From Parapristionchus giblindavisi (Eukaryota > Nematoda > Chromadorea > Rhabditida > Diplogasteridae), in NCBI GenBank assembly GCA_943737045.1, contig CALSFV010000205.1, forward strand, positions 946,001 through 1,010,000: a stretch of 64,000 bases of DNA, in the 5' to 3' direction. Each line of letters begins with the position of its first letter. Position 1 is the first letter of the stretch. The notes below the pieces were generated by a model. That model searched no databases and was not told the DNA's origin. It worked only from the letters and a program-made list of their open reading frames with translations. Of this stretch, positions 22,201-33,300 are shown in pieces. The translations under genes were made by a program, and so were the position numbers.

Positions 22201-24542
22201 GCTGCGAACTCGAAGCACAGGGCAAGATCAATGCAGGTACGGACTTACTGTGTTTAGCGGGGTTTCGTAGCTTCCCATATGTTTTGTGATATTTCTGAAA
22301 CTTGCATTGAGTCATTTGGTTATCTTGCTCCCAGAATGGTGACTACCTATCAGTTGAAAGAATCGAAAACCTGGACAAGGATCTTCACTCTGTCTTCTTG
22401 TGTAATGAAGAGACTGTTTTCAATGGGATTAAATCTTTTTTTTAAATCAGTAAACGCCAATGAACCATGTAGCAAATATTATATAAATATAGATTCATTG
22501 GTTCCATTTGTACCAATGCCAGTGGGTTCACGGGTCCGGATGATCGTTCTTTGGTACCGATCGTTGTTGATTCAGACAACCGTAAGTTGGTCTTCCACGG
22601 AGGCCAGACGACCGTCGTCGTTGAGGATTCATCATCGTATCATTGTTCATTCGGATTGTACACGGAGGAGCTCAAGTACTCGTCACAACGTGCGTTTTTT
22701 TCATTTTCGCTCATTTTTTAAATTAATAAAATCACATCAGTTCAATTTTTCTCTTCAGCACTTGTGCAAAAAAAGTAAATCAAGGGTAGGGGTAGTTTGC
22801 TGACTACTTTTATTCTTCCATCACATGAAATCCATCCATCCATCGCAGCTTATTTCAAACTCTCCACTTTGACCAAAATTTCTCGCCTTACTTGTCTGTG
22901 ATTGATCGTTGCCAGAGCTAAGAGTAAAATTAGCCCACATACTCTGGTATTTTGAAACTTAAAGTCTACTTAAACTCCGCACTTTAAGTAGACTTTAAGT
23001 AAACTTAAAGTAAAACGCAAGTCTACTTAAAGTGGTGTGGTATACTGTAATGCATTTCGTCAAATGTTCTTTCACTTTAAGTTTACTTAAAGTGTACTTA
23101 AAGTCTGTGACGTAATTTAAGTAGACTTTAAGTTTCAAAATACCAGAGTAAGGGTGTGTCTTTGATGAAAATGTCTAAATTTTACAGCCCGTTATCTGCA
23201 TCTCATCGTTGATGTTTTCATCTACGTTGGTGTCATCCTCGCTTCCATCATCATGCTAGTGGGCATCGCCATCTACAATCATGTAAGGAACGATCTTTGA
23301 TCTTTGATCTTTTGTAAACAATAGATCTTTGGGAATTGATTTTTCCTCGAAATCTTCACAAACCTTAATGGATGTAGGCACGCATCATGGATCAATTGAT
23401 AGAGCAAATAATGAATATACAAGTCATGCAATGTTTTAGATAAATTAAAGCCACACCCGGAGTTAATTTGAAACTCTCCGCTCTTGCAATGCTCTCTCGC
23501 TTTTTTGCCTGCGAGAGAGTTGCCAGAGCGCAGAGTGAAAGTAGCTCGCGGTGTGCCCGTAATGAATTACAGAATTTGCTCAGTTGAACGAAATGAAAAT
23601 TGATATTTCACCTCTCATTTTCAGTGGCTGCTCGCTCCCTGGTTGGTCGTCTTCCCAATCGAGATCATCCGTGGACTCATCTCCGTCTTCTTCATTTTCT
23701 GGTACAGCCATGTAAGTTTGCCTCTTCTCAAATTTGAATTTATCGATGTAAAAATTAACCATTTTCTTTCAGGGAAATCTCGCCCGCATCGCGACCGGCA
23801 TCTTCTTCCTTGGGCTGCAGTTCTTCCATGTAACACAGCAATATTATTTTTTAAAAAATAGTAATAAATCATAACAAACATGCAAATGCACTCATCGAAT
23901 TGAAAATTTGAAATAAAAAGTAGCGTGCTGAATGTTTTGATTTTTGAGACTATTGCTCAAGATCAGAATGATCCAATATTAACCAAAAAACGTAAATTTA
24001 CTGCCAATGTGATGCGTCTAAAATAATATCTTCTTCTTTCAGATGTCCCTGTGGGTACTTGTCATCGCCAAATTCCAACGCATCTACAACATCAAGAACG
24101 GCAACTTTGTTGACAGAGCTGTACGTTTTATATATTGTTATTATTACACTTGGCAACGTTAAAGGCATACCGCGAGCTAATTTGAAACTCTCCGTTCTCT
24201 AGAAAAAATAGGTCACACTCTCCCGAGCAATGAAGGGGTGTTGCCAGCGCGGAGAGAATCATATCTGGTTGGGGTGTGCTAAAATTGTACAAGTTTGAAA
24301 TAAACATTTACCTTTTCCTTTCTCATTATATCTCAGTTCTCCGGGAAAGTAAACATTAAAATCATTTTTTCTTTCAGTTCGACCCCAGAGGTTATCCCGG
24401 TCCCGCTCCATCCACCTACGCTTACTCCCCTGACATGCGCCGCGCTGACTTCTACCCTCAGGAGCACATGGCCGGAGCCGTACCGCCAGGACCCACAGGA
24501 CCCGGATATTACGGACGCCCTGAACCCCAGTACCGATACTAA
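18292..24542 (+). CDS. Four-helix membrane protein (LAPTM-like)
   Basis: Eight exons close perfectly from ATG to TAA: 18292-18375, 22119-22236, 22576-22689, 23188-23282, 23625-23711, 23773-23829, 24043-24120 and 24378-24542. The product has 265 residues. It opens with IRRCCCCGLSLGS, a Cys cluster before helix 1 like that of lysosome-associated LAPTM proteins, and helix 1 ends LLVIAAAIGIS. A luminal loop of about 70 residues carries two cysteines (NSCELEAQ and YHCSFGLYTEEL). Helices 2-4 follow: HLIVDVFIYVGVILASIIML, WLLAPWLVVFPIEIIRGLIS and the LARIATGIFFLGLQFFH...LWVLVIAKF region. The cytosolic tail is rich in Pro, Gly and Tyr (GPTGPGYYGRPEPQYRY), with PxY-type motifs that could bind WW domains. 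Intron 1 (3.7 kb) holds several repeats. The family name is by resemblance only. Confidence 0.85.
18776..18800. repeat. Poly-G tract
   Basis: GGGAAGGGAAGGGAGGGGGG followed by more Gs, in intron 1 of the four-helix gene. Four or more G-runs in a row could fold as a G-quadruplex. Confidence 0.7.
19221..19330. repeat. (TC)n microsatellite
   Basis: About 50 bp of pure CT dinucleotide repeats, then diverged CTCTCTCC-type sequence, within intron 1. ORFs in both strands across it are artefacts. Confidence 0.9.
19975..20102. repeat. Intronic direct repeat, copy 1
   Basis: Roughly 130 bp (CTTCGATATAAATCAAGCAT..., ATGTGGCCACGAGGTGGAAG..., ending TTGATCTAC) are repeated at 21573-21708 in the same orientation and the same intron, about 95% alike. 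Within each copy GATCAAACTA and TAGTTTGATC-like ends can pair. Confidence 0.8.
20103..20305. mobile_element. Inverted-repeat MITE
   Basis: The left end ACACTCACAGTAAAAAAAAC and CCCTAGCTCATGTAC is mirrored at about 20265-20305 by ATATGAGCCAGGG and TTTTTCTGTCAGTGT. The element is about 200 bp, sits beside the direct repeat copy 1 and is absent beside copy 2. Confidence 0.65.
21573..21708. repeat. Intronic direct repeat, copy 2
   Basis: Second copy of the sequence at 19975-20102, carrying a small duplication (AAGCGAAAGCGAG) near the end. Confidence 0.8.
22942..23148. mobile_element. TA-flanked MITE, 'CTCTGGTATTTT' family
   Basis: Runs from CTCTGGTATTTTGAAACTT to AAGTTTCAAAATACCAGAG with TA on both sides, the target typical of Tc1/mariner-type elements. 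It is filled with internal ACTTAAAGT-like repeats and lies in intron 3 of the four-helix gene. Relatives occur at 25210-25422, 34927-35133 and 35935-36142. Confidence 0.8.
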
Positions 24543-24642
24543 TTGACGGTCGTCCGTGACCGGGATTTAGTCGTTCAAGTCGTTTCTTTTCTGTCCTATA
24601 ATATAGTTAATAGTGTGTCCAATTTCTCGATTTAACAACGCC

Positions 24643-24648
24643 AATAAA
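24643..24648 (+). terminator. Polyadenylation signal AATAAA
   Basis: Canonical AATAAA 101 bases after the stop codon of the four-helix membrane protein gene, a usual 3' UTR length for nematodes. Confidence 0.6.
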
Positions 24649-24729
24649 ACTATTAGACCCTAGACTAATATGAAACGCTCCACTCTGGCCTGCGAGAGTG
24701 CATGACCAAACCGGGGATTTTCATGATAA

Positions 24730-25200
24730 CCTGGAGCATTTCTAAAACACTAAAACATCAGTACCATCCAAAGTTCTTGCCATGATTTCAACTGATCTGT
24801 CTTTTTTTCCCTCTTTCGATAGTATTTCCCTTCAAACTGTTTCTTGCCTCTTGAATCCCCTGCCTTCGCCAGTAAAAGATTGCTCAGATAGTGCGAGTTT
24901 TCACTAGAATCTTTCGTTTCCTCATGATTTCCATAATCTCAAATGTGTTACGTTCTTCGTGTTCAAGTGTACATATCACTCTAGATAAAGTTTATTTTAA
25001 ATATATTAAATTGCCTTGGGAAGGGAATTGAATGGTTATGCAATAGTGAAAAATCTGTTTCTATCACGCCAATATAATCGGACAGGGATTATGCATCTAA
25101 CTTTTCCTTATTTTTCATTATGTAACAGCCATAGCAATATCAGGAGCAATATTCTGCAGGTAAGGAAGGATCTCTACGACTACAGTATAGCATCCATAGA
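24730..25200. other. Intergenic spacer
   Basis: AT-rich sequence between the four-helix gene and the large inverted duplication. No exon or repeat family recognised apart from a partial hairpin MITE at its left edge. Confidence 0.4.
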
Positions 25201-26640
25201 ATGAACCTACTCTGGTATTCCCAAACTAGTAGTTTACTTACGTTACGTCACAGAATTGTAGTTTACTGTTAGCATACTACAAGTGAAAGAACATTTGACG
25301 AAATGCATTACCGTATTATACACCACTTCTAGTAAACTTACGTTTAACTAGCCATAGACTTGCAAGATTACGGCTAGTGAGAAATATAAGTAAACTACCA
25401 GTTTGAAAATACGAGACTAGAGTACGGTATCCACACACCACACTATCGATTTGTCTACGAAGTCTGTATCCCTTTTATTCTCTCACAGTACTATCTATTC
25501 ATATCCATATCCAATGAATTCTTGTTCACCTTGTTTGCACTCTTCCGTTGAATTGCCCTTCTTCCTTAGTTTCCAGGTTTCTCCTCTTTGTAAAGTTGAT
25601 CTATGATCTTTGCCTTGTCTCTTTCAACAAAGAAGACAATCGCAATTCATTCTCTGTGCTCAGTCTCTTCCTTTCTTCAATCAATCAATAACATGCATGT
25701 CTCTAGTCAGAGGTCAAGAGATCTATCATAACAAGAGTGAGGTTAGTCCCTTCCCATCTCCTAATCAACCAATCAATCTGTCTCCAATTTATCATGCATC
25801 TCACTATTCTAGAACACACTATTCACTGTTTATCATCATTTTCGTAATTCTCATCGCTTTGTCCTTTCCTCCTTGCCAACCACTTCCAGACAATTTGTCT
25901 CTTGCTGATTTCTCTTTGTCTTTGTCTGTTGCTGTCTAGACCTTATATTGTATTTCCATTTGCATAGGATTCATTATTATATACTACATGTCTTCAGTAT
26001 GTGCGTTCATTGCAGTTTTCGCTCGTCGTTTAGCTTCTCATCTTTTACTCCGTTCATAATTATTCTTTGATCTATTTATGTATTCCACATTTCGGTTTTT
26101 TCTTCAGTTGCGTCTATCTCCATCTCTACCTCTTACACCCGTCTTATACTGTTTGATGTAACTCTTTGGGCACTAGGTCCGATGAGGACCGATGAATGAA
26201 AACCGGCGGATGAGAACTATATATTAGAGGCGACTGCTAATGAATATACAAAATATTCAAATAGAGCTCATCCAGTCGGTTCTCATTCATCGGTTCTCAT
26301 CCGACCTAGTTCCTTATTTTTGTATTGTATCTTACTGTTTTTGTTACATTTCTCTCTTGTCATACCTCCTCTCAACTTCATTCATTCTCTTATTCACGTT
26401 CTATGATCATTCAGAGGCCGTATCCATCTTGGCAAACTCACGCCGTCCATTATTAACCAATTGTAAACCGTACGCCATGGATACGATCTCTGACGATGTG
26501 CACAATGTGTCCTTCTTATGAATAATTGTGGTCTCTCCATTCTTTCTCGACCTTCTGTCACTGTTATTTTCCATACGAGGCAGTTTGTCCAATGGTCACA
26601 AATTGTTTATATAATCATTTAAATGATTTCAAATCCATTT

Positions 26641-27400
26641 CAGAGCGAGTTTTCGTGTCGGTCATATGCCATCGATGATGTCCTATGAGAATCGACTAGG
26701 ATGTCGTCGATTAGCAGAAGGTATCGTACTTAATATGTTGCACTCGTTAAAGTCGTTGAACCTATGCTAATTTCTCATTCAGCAGGTCGTCCCACTGCCC
26801 TTAGCGAGCAAGATCAGCAAGAAGACTACTGTCACCGTCGTAGATGACGTCGGAAGGATTCAGCGGTAACCCGGACATGCTCAACTCAAACGCTGGTAGT
26901 ACTTCTTCAAGGTTTGACCTTCCATTGGTTTCACTTTTCTGTTATGTGATGTTCAAAAGTCGTGAAAAGATAGCGAGAGTTCATAAAAATGGGAGTTTTC
27001 ATCTCTTTCTTTTCATGACTTTTTAACAGAATATCATGTTGAATATGATTTACCTTCTATTGAACTTCTTTTTCATCATTGTCTTTGCTTTCACCAATGT
27101 CCTCTTCAATGTTCGCTCGTTGACAGAAACCAATTATTGTTCAAATTGAAGAGATCGCTGACAAAGCTTAAATCGTTTAATTTATAGTAATTTTTCTTTT
27201 TTCAGGTCTGTCAACGTCTTCAGAGGGTCTTAATCCTGGTCGATGAGCATCAACTCGAAGATGTTCTTCGGATAGTTTTACGTTTACCTCAACCGCGTCG
27301 CACCGACAAAAGATGGAATAAAGATTTTGGGGTCGGTAGTGTCTGCAATCGGTGTCCAAGCCCGCAAAGTAAAGTGGGCGGAACCAGTATCAGTATATAA
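26641..27400 (+). CDS. Possible small gene within the left arm
   Basis: Three protein-like pieces lie on the plus strand. An exon after CATTTCAG at 26642 (about 26642-26719) encodes RVGHMPSMMSYENRLGCRRL. It joins in phase 1 to an exon after TCATTCAG (26784 on) that ends GRPTALSEQDQQEDYCHRRR and stops within 70 bases. A separate frame at 27036-27149 starts MLNMIYLLLNFFFIIVFAF and would be a 37-residue hydrophobic peptide. A third frame opens after TTTTCAG at 27207 (VCQRLQRVLILVDEHQLEDV) and stays open to about 27400. No ATG-to-stop model closes. The mirror copy lies at about 32893-33652 (minus). Confidence 0.35.
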
Positions 27401-27774
27401 GTAGGGTCCAGGAGAATGGGGCGGAGCTATGCATCGGCATATAAGTACAAGAGTGAATGAGTACATGTATGTAGATTTATTAGCATTACTACTAACAGGG
27501 ACGTATGGACAACTAATCTTTCCTCCTAAAATGCTTATAAAATTCTGAAATGCAGTTTATGTAGCGGTTGTTTTATTCAATGTACCATCAATGATTTTCA
27601 ATGTTTATACATGCAGAAACAGATAGAGTACATGCAAAAATGAATAACGGTTGGTTAGGGTAACATGTCAAAAATAACTGAAAAAATAAGCGAATTTGTA
27701 CAAGGGTGAAGCATACGTGAGAAATATCGTCACAAAAAGAAGGAAAAAGAAAGGTATTAAGTTACTATCAATTG

Positions 27775-29795
27775 AAGATCAAAGGACAATTTGCATCGGT
27801 GACTGCAGTGACTACAGTATTGAACTTCACTGAAAAAAAACATTAAAATTGGAAAATATTAATTTTGTTAAGATAAAGACTCTAAATGACTCTAATAATT
27901 TTATTGGCACAGATTTTATATGAAAAAGTTGAAATACTGTATGCTAAATTTTTCGAATTTTCTCTTCAAGATCCGGAATCCTTTCAAAATTTGCATGGTG
28001 CTGCCCCATGACTAAGCGATAATTCTTGCCGAATCGGATTCCTTTAGCTCAACTAAAGACTGAGTTATGGCATTTTTACGAAATTTTGATGGGTCATGCG
28101 AAATTAGCTAATTCCTCGGAGCGTTATGCAATCACAGTGGTTAATGGCTGAAAACGTTCACCGATACTTGTTCGTTCCTCACAAAAAAAATGGACCAACA
28201 GAAAAATCTACCTGAGAATAAACCTATTTTTACGATCACACCTCGGCATTTCAAGTATGATGAAATCATTTCATCATCGTAGCTACTAATCGATACCATA
28301 CAAATTTTCTCCAATGGGCATACTATTTAATAAAACAAACCGGAGGGCGATCGGTCAAGTACAAAGAAAGTTATAGCAATTCAAATTTTGGGGCCGGACT
28401 TTTCCACGGTACTGTATACATATGATGATATTATGCTTTAATGATTTTTCGCAACTTTTTTTTGGTTTATCGTTAGAATTATGTTTATACATATAGCGAA
28501 CAAACTACTTATCTCATAATAAACTAAACTTGTAAACTTGAGAAATGATTTATTAGAGCTATTTATCGATTTTATTTATCAACATTATTATTTTTTAATT
28601 CTTAATTTTTTCTTGCAATTAGTGAAGTTATTTACATCTGTATTAGTTCACGCTGAGCATATCAATAAATATATGTATTAGCAGGTTGCCATACTTATTG
28701 GTTTGATCACGATAATCAGCTTTAACAACTAAATAAATTTCTTGCCGGCAGGGAAAATACACTTTATTTTCGCATATATTTCTCATTTATTTCGACTTTT
28801 TCATATAAAATCTGTGCCAATAAAATTATTAGAGTCATTTAGAGTCTTTATCTTAACAAAATTAATATTTTTCAATTTTAATGTTTTTTTTTTCAGTGAA
28901 GTTATCCCCTCCCGCCACCCTTCTCAATAGTGGTGGTAAGTAGGGTGGCAAGAATGGCGCAAGAGTATTCGTTCCCACTGGCAGTCTTGGCCGAGTAATC
29001 GGAGAGAGAGGCATTTACGATCTCTCTCTCATCGAATGAGCCGGGAGAGGGGTCATTGTCTCGAATAGTCAAAAAACAGTCGAGTCGAAATCGAATGGAA
29101 AGGTTTTTCTCAGCACTGCATTGACCAAATTCAATACTTTTTAAACTTCTGACATCAGCTCATTAAGTGCTATAAAACGAAGCCAAATTTAACAATTTTT
29201 TCAAAAAAAAATTTTAAATAATTTGTTGGTTTATGATACAATAATATTATTAATTTGATAACAATTATTATGGCAATACTATTATTAAAGTTCCAATTCG
29301 TCATCAGATTCAAACTCTTCAATCTCGCTATCATCAGACAAAAAAAGAAAAAAAGAGAAATTTTAATTTGAATTATTCGATGCGAATTGTGTATCATTTT
29401 ATAGATCTCGTTTTGCTGATTTCAAATATACATAATTTGTCTAGTTTTGTTCAAACACGGCCTTGAAAAACGCTCGACTCGACTTCGACTCGACCTAAAA
29501 ACGATTATCCTAGGGAGAGAGATAGAGACTGCCAAGGGGAACGAATATCCTCTCCATTCGACCTCGACTCGATAGAGACTACAAAACAGGCTCATTCGAG
29601 AGCAATTCTCGCCACCCTAGTGGTAAGTCAAGTTCAGTGCGCGCGCGATGACCCTCCGCGTCTCTGCCTATCGATCTCGTCTGATCATCTGGAAACTCTA
29701 TCACTGATCTAGCACTGAAACGGAACCACTTCCTATTTTGTAATCAATACTGCAGTCACTGCAGTCACCGATGTAAATTGTCCTTTGATCTTTGA
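27775..29795. mobile_element. Nested transposon cluster, left arm
   Basis: An outer inverted repeat of about 48 bp (27775-27822, AAGATCAAAGGACAATTTGC..., against 29744-29795) frames two inner elements. The first, 27819-28910, has about 110-bp terminal inverted repeats that begin AACTTCACTGAAAA. The second is the hAT-like MITE at 28941-29619. None encodes a transposase. The whole cluster is mirrored in the right arm. Confidence 0.75.
28941..29619. mobile_element. hAT-like MITE, left-arm copy
   Basis: A 679-bp element runs from TAGGGTGGCAAGAAT to ATTCTCGCCACCCTA. It is flanked by the 8-bp duplication GTGGTAAG (28933-28940 and 29620-29627). Same family as 1216-1550 but with a longer interior containing GAGTCGAAATCGA-like repeats. 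Confidence 0.9.
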
Positions 29796-29985
29796 TCTTT
29801 GTATCTTGATCTTTGTCCAGGATTTTTCAAACAATGCTCGAAAATCGACATTTCAAGTTTTTAAATGTGAGAGTTATCTTCTTATTACAGAAAATAACAA
29901 GTGAAATTCAACAACATAGAAACAACTTAGACAATGTAATACATAATACCAACATAATACCTATTTATCGACGCCATGATAAGAT

Positions 29986-30307
29986 GATTTTCAATGTTTA
30001 TACATGCAGAAACAGATAGAGTACATGCAAAAATGAATAACGGTTGGTTAGGGTAACATGTCAAAAATAACTGAAAAAATAAGCGAATTTGTACAAGGGT
30101 GAAGCATACGTGAGAAATATCGTCACAAAAAGAAGGAAAAAGAAAGGTATTAAGTTACTATCAATTGTAGTGAAAACTATTTGAGTAGTCGTGTTTCCAG
30201 GTTGCGTAGGGAGCGAACAAACTATTTATATCACAATAAACTTACTTCGCTGTAATCTCCATAGAACCATTTATTTGATTTTATTAATTGTAACATTTCA
30301 TCTTGTA
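29986..30307. repeat. Spacer of the large inverted duplication
   Basis: 322 bp. The first 182 bp (29986-30167) are a direct copy of arm sequence 27593-27774, so this segment is present three times. The last 140 bp are unique apart from a short similarity to about 28494-28540 (GCGAACAAACTA, AATAAACT). This asymmetric content argues that the junction formed by rearrangement. Confidence 0.85.
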
Positions 30308-33300
30308 ATCTTATCATGGCGTCGATAAATAGGTATTATGTTGGTATTATGTATTACATTGTCTAAGTTGTTTCTATGTTGTTGAATTTCACTTGTTATT
30401 TTCTGTAATAAGAAGATAACTCTCACATTTAAAAACTTGAAATGTCGATTTTCGAGCATTGTTTGAAAAATCCTGGACAAAGATCAAGATACAAAGATCA
30501 AAGATCAAAGGACAATTTACATCGGTGACTGCAGTGACTGCAGTATTGATTACAAAATAGGAAGTGGTTCCGTTTCAGTGCTAGATCAGTGATAGAGTTT
30601 CCAGATGATCAGACGAGATCGATAGGCAGAGACGCGGAGGGTCATCGCGCGCGCACTGAACTTGACTTACCACTAGGGTGGCGAGAATTGCTCTCGAATG
30701 AGCCTGTTTTGTAGTCTCTATCGAGTCGAGGTCGAATGGAGAGGATATTCGTTCCCCTTGGCAGTCTCTATCTCTCTCCCTAGGATAATCGTTTTTAGGT
30801 CGAGTCGAAGTCGAGTCGAGCGTTTTTCAAGGCCGTGTTTGAACAAAACTAGACAAATTATGTATATTTGAAATCAGCAAAACGAGATCTATAAAATGAT
30901 ACACAATTCGCATCGAATAATTCAAATTAAAATTTCTCTTTTTTTCTTTTTTTGTCTGATGATAGCGAGATTGAAGAGTTTGAATCTGATGACGAATTGG
31001 AACTTTAATAATAGTATTGCCATAATAATTGTTATCAAATTAATAATATTATTGTATCATAAACCAACAAATTATTTAAAATTTTTTTTTGAAAAAATTG
31101 TTAAATTTGGCTTCGTTTTATAGCACTTAATGAGCTGATGTCAGAAGTTTAAAAAGTATTGAATTTGGTCAATGCAGTGCTGAGAAAAACCTTTCCATTC
31201 GATTTCGACTCGACTGTTTTTTGACTATTCGAGACAATGACCCCTCTCCCGGCTCATTCGATGAGAGAGAGATCGTAAATGCCTCTCTCTCCGATTACTC
31301 GGCCAAGACTGCCAGTGGGAACGAATACTCTTGCGCCATTCTTGCCACCCTACTTACCACCACTATTGAGAAGGGTGGCGGGAGGGGATAACTTCACTGA
31401 AAAAAAAAACATTAAAATTGAAAAATATTAATTTTGTTAAGATAAAGACTCTAAATGACTCTAATAATTTTATTGGCACAGATTTTATATGAAAAAGTCG
31501 AAATAAATGAGAAATATATGCGAAAATAAAGTGTATTTTCCCTGCCGGCAAGAAATTTATTTAGTTGTTAAAGCTGATTATCGTGATCAAACCAATAAGT
31601 ATGGCAACCTGCTAATACATATATTTATTGATATGCTCAGCGTGAACTAATACAGATGTAAATAACTTCACTAATTGCAAGAAAAAATTAAGAATTAAAA
31701 AATAATAATGTTGATAAATAAAATCGATAAATAGCTCTAATAAATCATTTCTCAAGTTTACAAGTTTAGTTTATTATGAGATAAGTAGTTTGTTCGCTAT
31801 ATGTATAAACATAATTCTAACGATAAACCAAAAAAAAGTTGCGAAAAATCATTAAAGCATAATATCATCATATGTATACAGTACCGTGGAAAAGTCCGGC
31901 CCCAAAATTTGAATTGCTATAACTTTCTTTGTACTTGACCGATCGCCCTCCGGTTTGTTTTATTAAATAGTATGCCCATTGGAGAAAATTTGTATGGTAT
32001 CGATTAGTAGCTACGATGATGAAATGATTTCATCATACTTGAAATGCCGAGGTGTGATCGTAAAAATAGGTTTATTCTCAGGTAGATTTTTCTGTTGGTC
32101 CATTTTTTTGTGAGGAACGAACAAGTATCGGTGAACGTTTTCAGCCATTAACCACTGTGATTGCATAACGCTCCGAGGAATTAGCTAATTTCGCATGACC
32201 CATCAAAATTTCGTAAAAATGCCATAACTCAGTCTTTAGTTGAGCTAAAGGAATCCGATTCGGCAAGAATTATCGCTTAGTCATGGGGCAGCACCATGCA
32301 AATTTTGAAAGAATTCCGGATCTTGAAGAGAAAATTCGAAAAATTTAGCATACAGTATTTCAACTTTTTCATATAAAATCTGTGCCAATAAAATTATTAG
32401 AGTCATTTAGAGTCTTTATCTTAACAAAATTAATATTTTTCAATTTTAATGTTTTTTTTCAGTGAAGTTCAATACTGTAGTCACTGCAGTCACCGATGCA
32501 AATTGTCCTTTGATCTTCAATTGATAGTAACTTAATACCTTTCTTTTTCCTTCTTTTTGTGACGATATTTCTCACGTATGCTTCACCCTTGTACAAATTC
32601 GCTTATTTTTTCAGTTATTTTTGACATGTTACCCTAACCAACCGTTATTCATTTTTGCATGTACTCTATCTGTTTCTGCATGTATAAACATTGAAAATCA
32701 TTGATGGTACATTGAATAAAACAACCGCTACATAAACTGCATTTCAGAATTTTATAAGCATTTTAGGAGGAAAGATTAGTTGTCCATACGTCCCTGTTAG
32801 TAGTAATGCTAATAAATCTACATACATGTACTCATTCACTCTTGTACTTATATGCCGATGCATAGCTCCGCCCCATTCTCCTGGACCCTACTTATATACT
32901 GATACTGGTTCCGCCCACTTTACTTTGCGGGCTTGGACACCGATTGCAGACACTACCGACCCCAAAATCTTTATTCCATCTTTTGTCGGTGCGACGCGGT
33001 TGAGGTAAACGTAAAACTATCCGAAGAACATCTTCGAGTTGATGCTCATCGACCAGGATTAAGACCCTCTGAAGACGTTGACAGACCTGAAAAAAGAAAA
33101 ATTACTATAAATTAAACGATTTAAGCTTTGTCAGCGATCTCTTCAATTTGAACAATAATTGGTTTCTGTCAACGAGCGAACATTGAAGAGGACATTGGTG
33201 AAAGCAAAGACAATGATGAAAAAGAAGTTCAATAGAAGGTAAATCATATTCAACATGATATTCTGTTAAAAAGTCATGAAAAGAAAGAGATGAAAACTCC

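Larger units (their letters stand above)
25205..29985. repeat. Large inverted duplication, left arm
   Basis: The sequence reappears inverted at 30308-35138. Paired positions sum to about 60293 throughout the inner part, with only rare single-base and poly-T length differences. From about 26000 outward to 25205 the arms are clearly diverged, with indels. All transposons inside the arm are present in both copies, so the duplication is younger than their insertion. Confidence 0.95.

Noticed and set aside
22279..22803. 174-codon ORF in the four-helix gene
   Set aside because: Its frame does not fit the downstream exons; the frame starting at the 22576 acceptor closes with all the other exons and gives the paired luminal cysteines.
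27293..27466. Small ORFs near 27.2-27.5 kb read on the minus strand
   Set aside because: A longer open frame after a TTTTCAG acceptor exists on the plus strand, so the minus ORFs are probably shadows.
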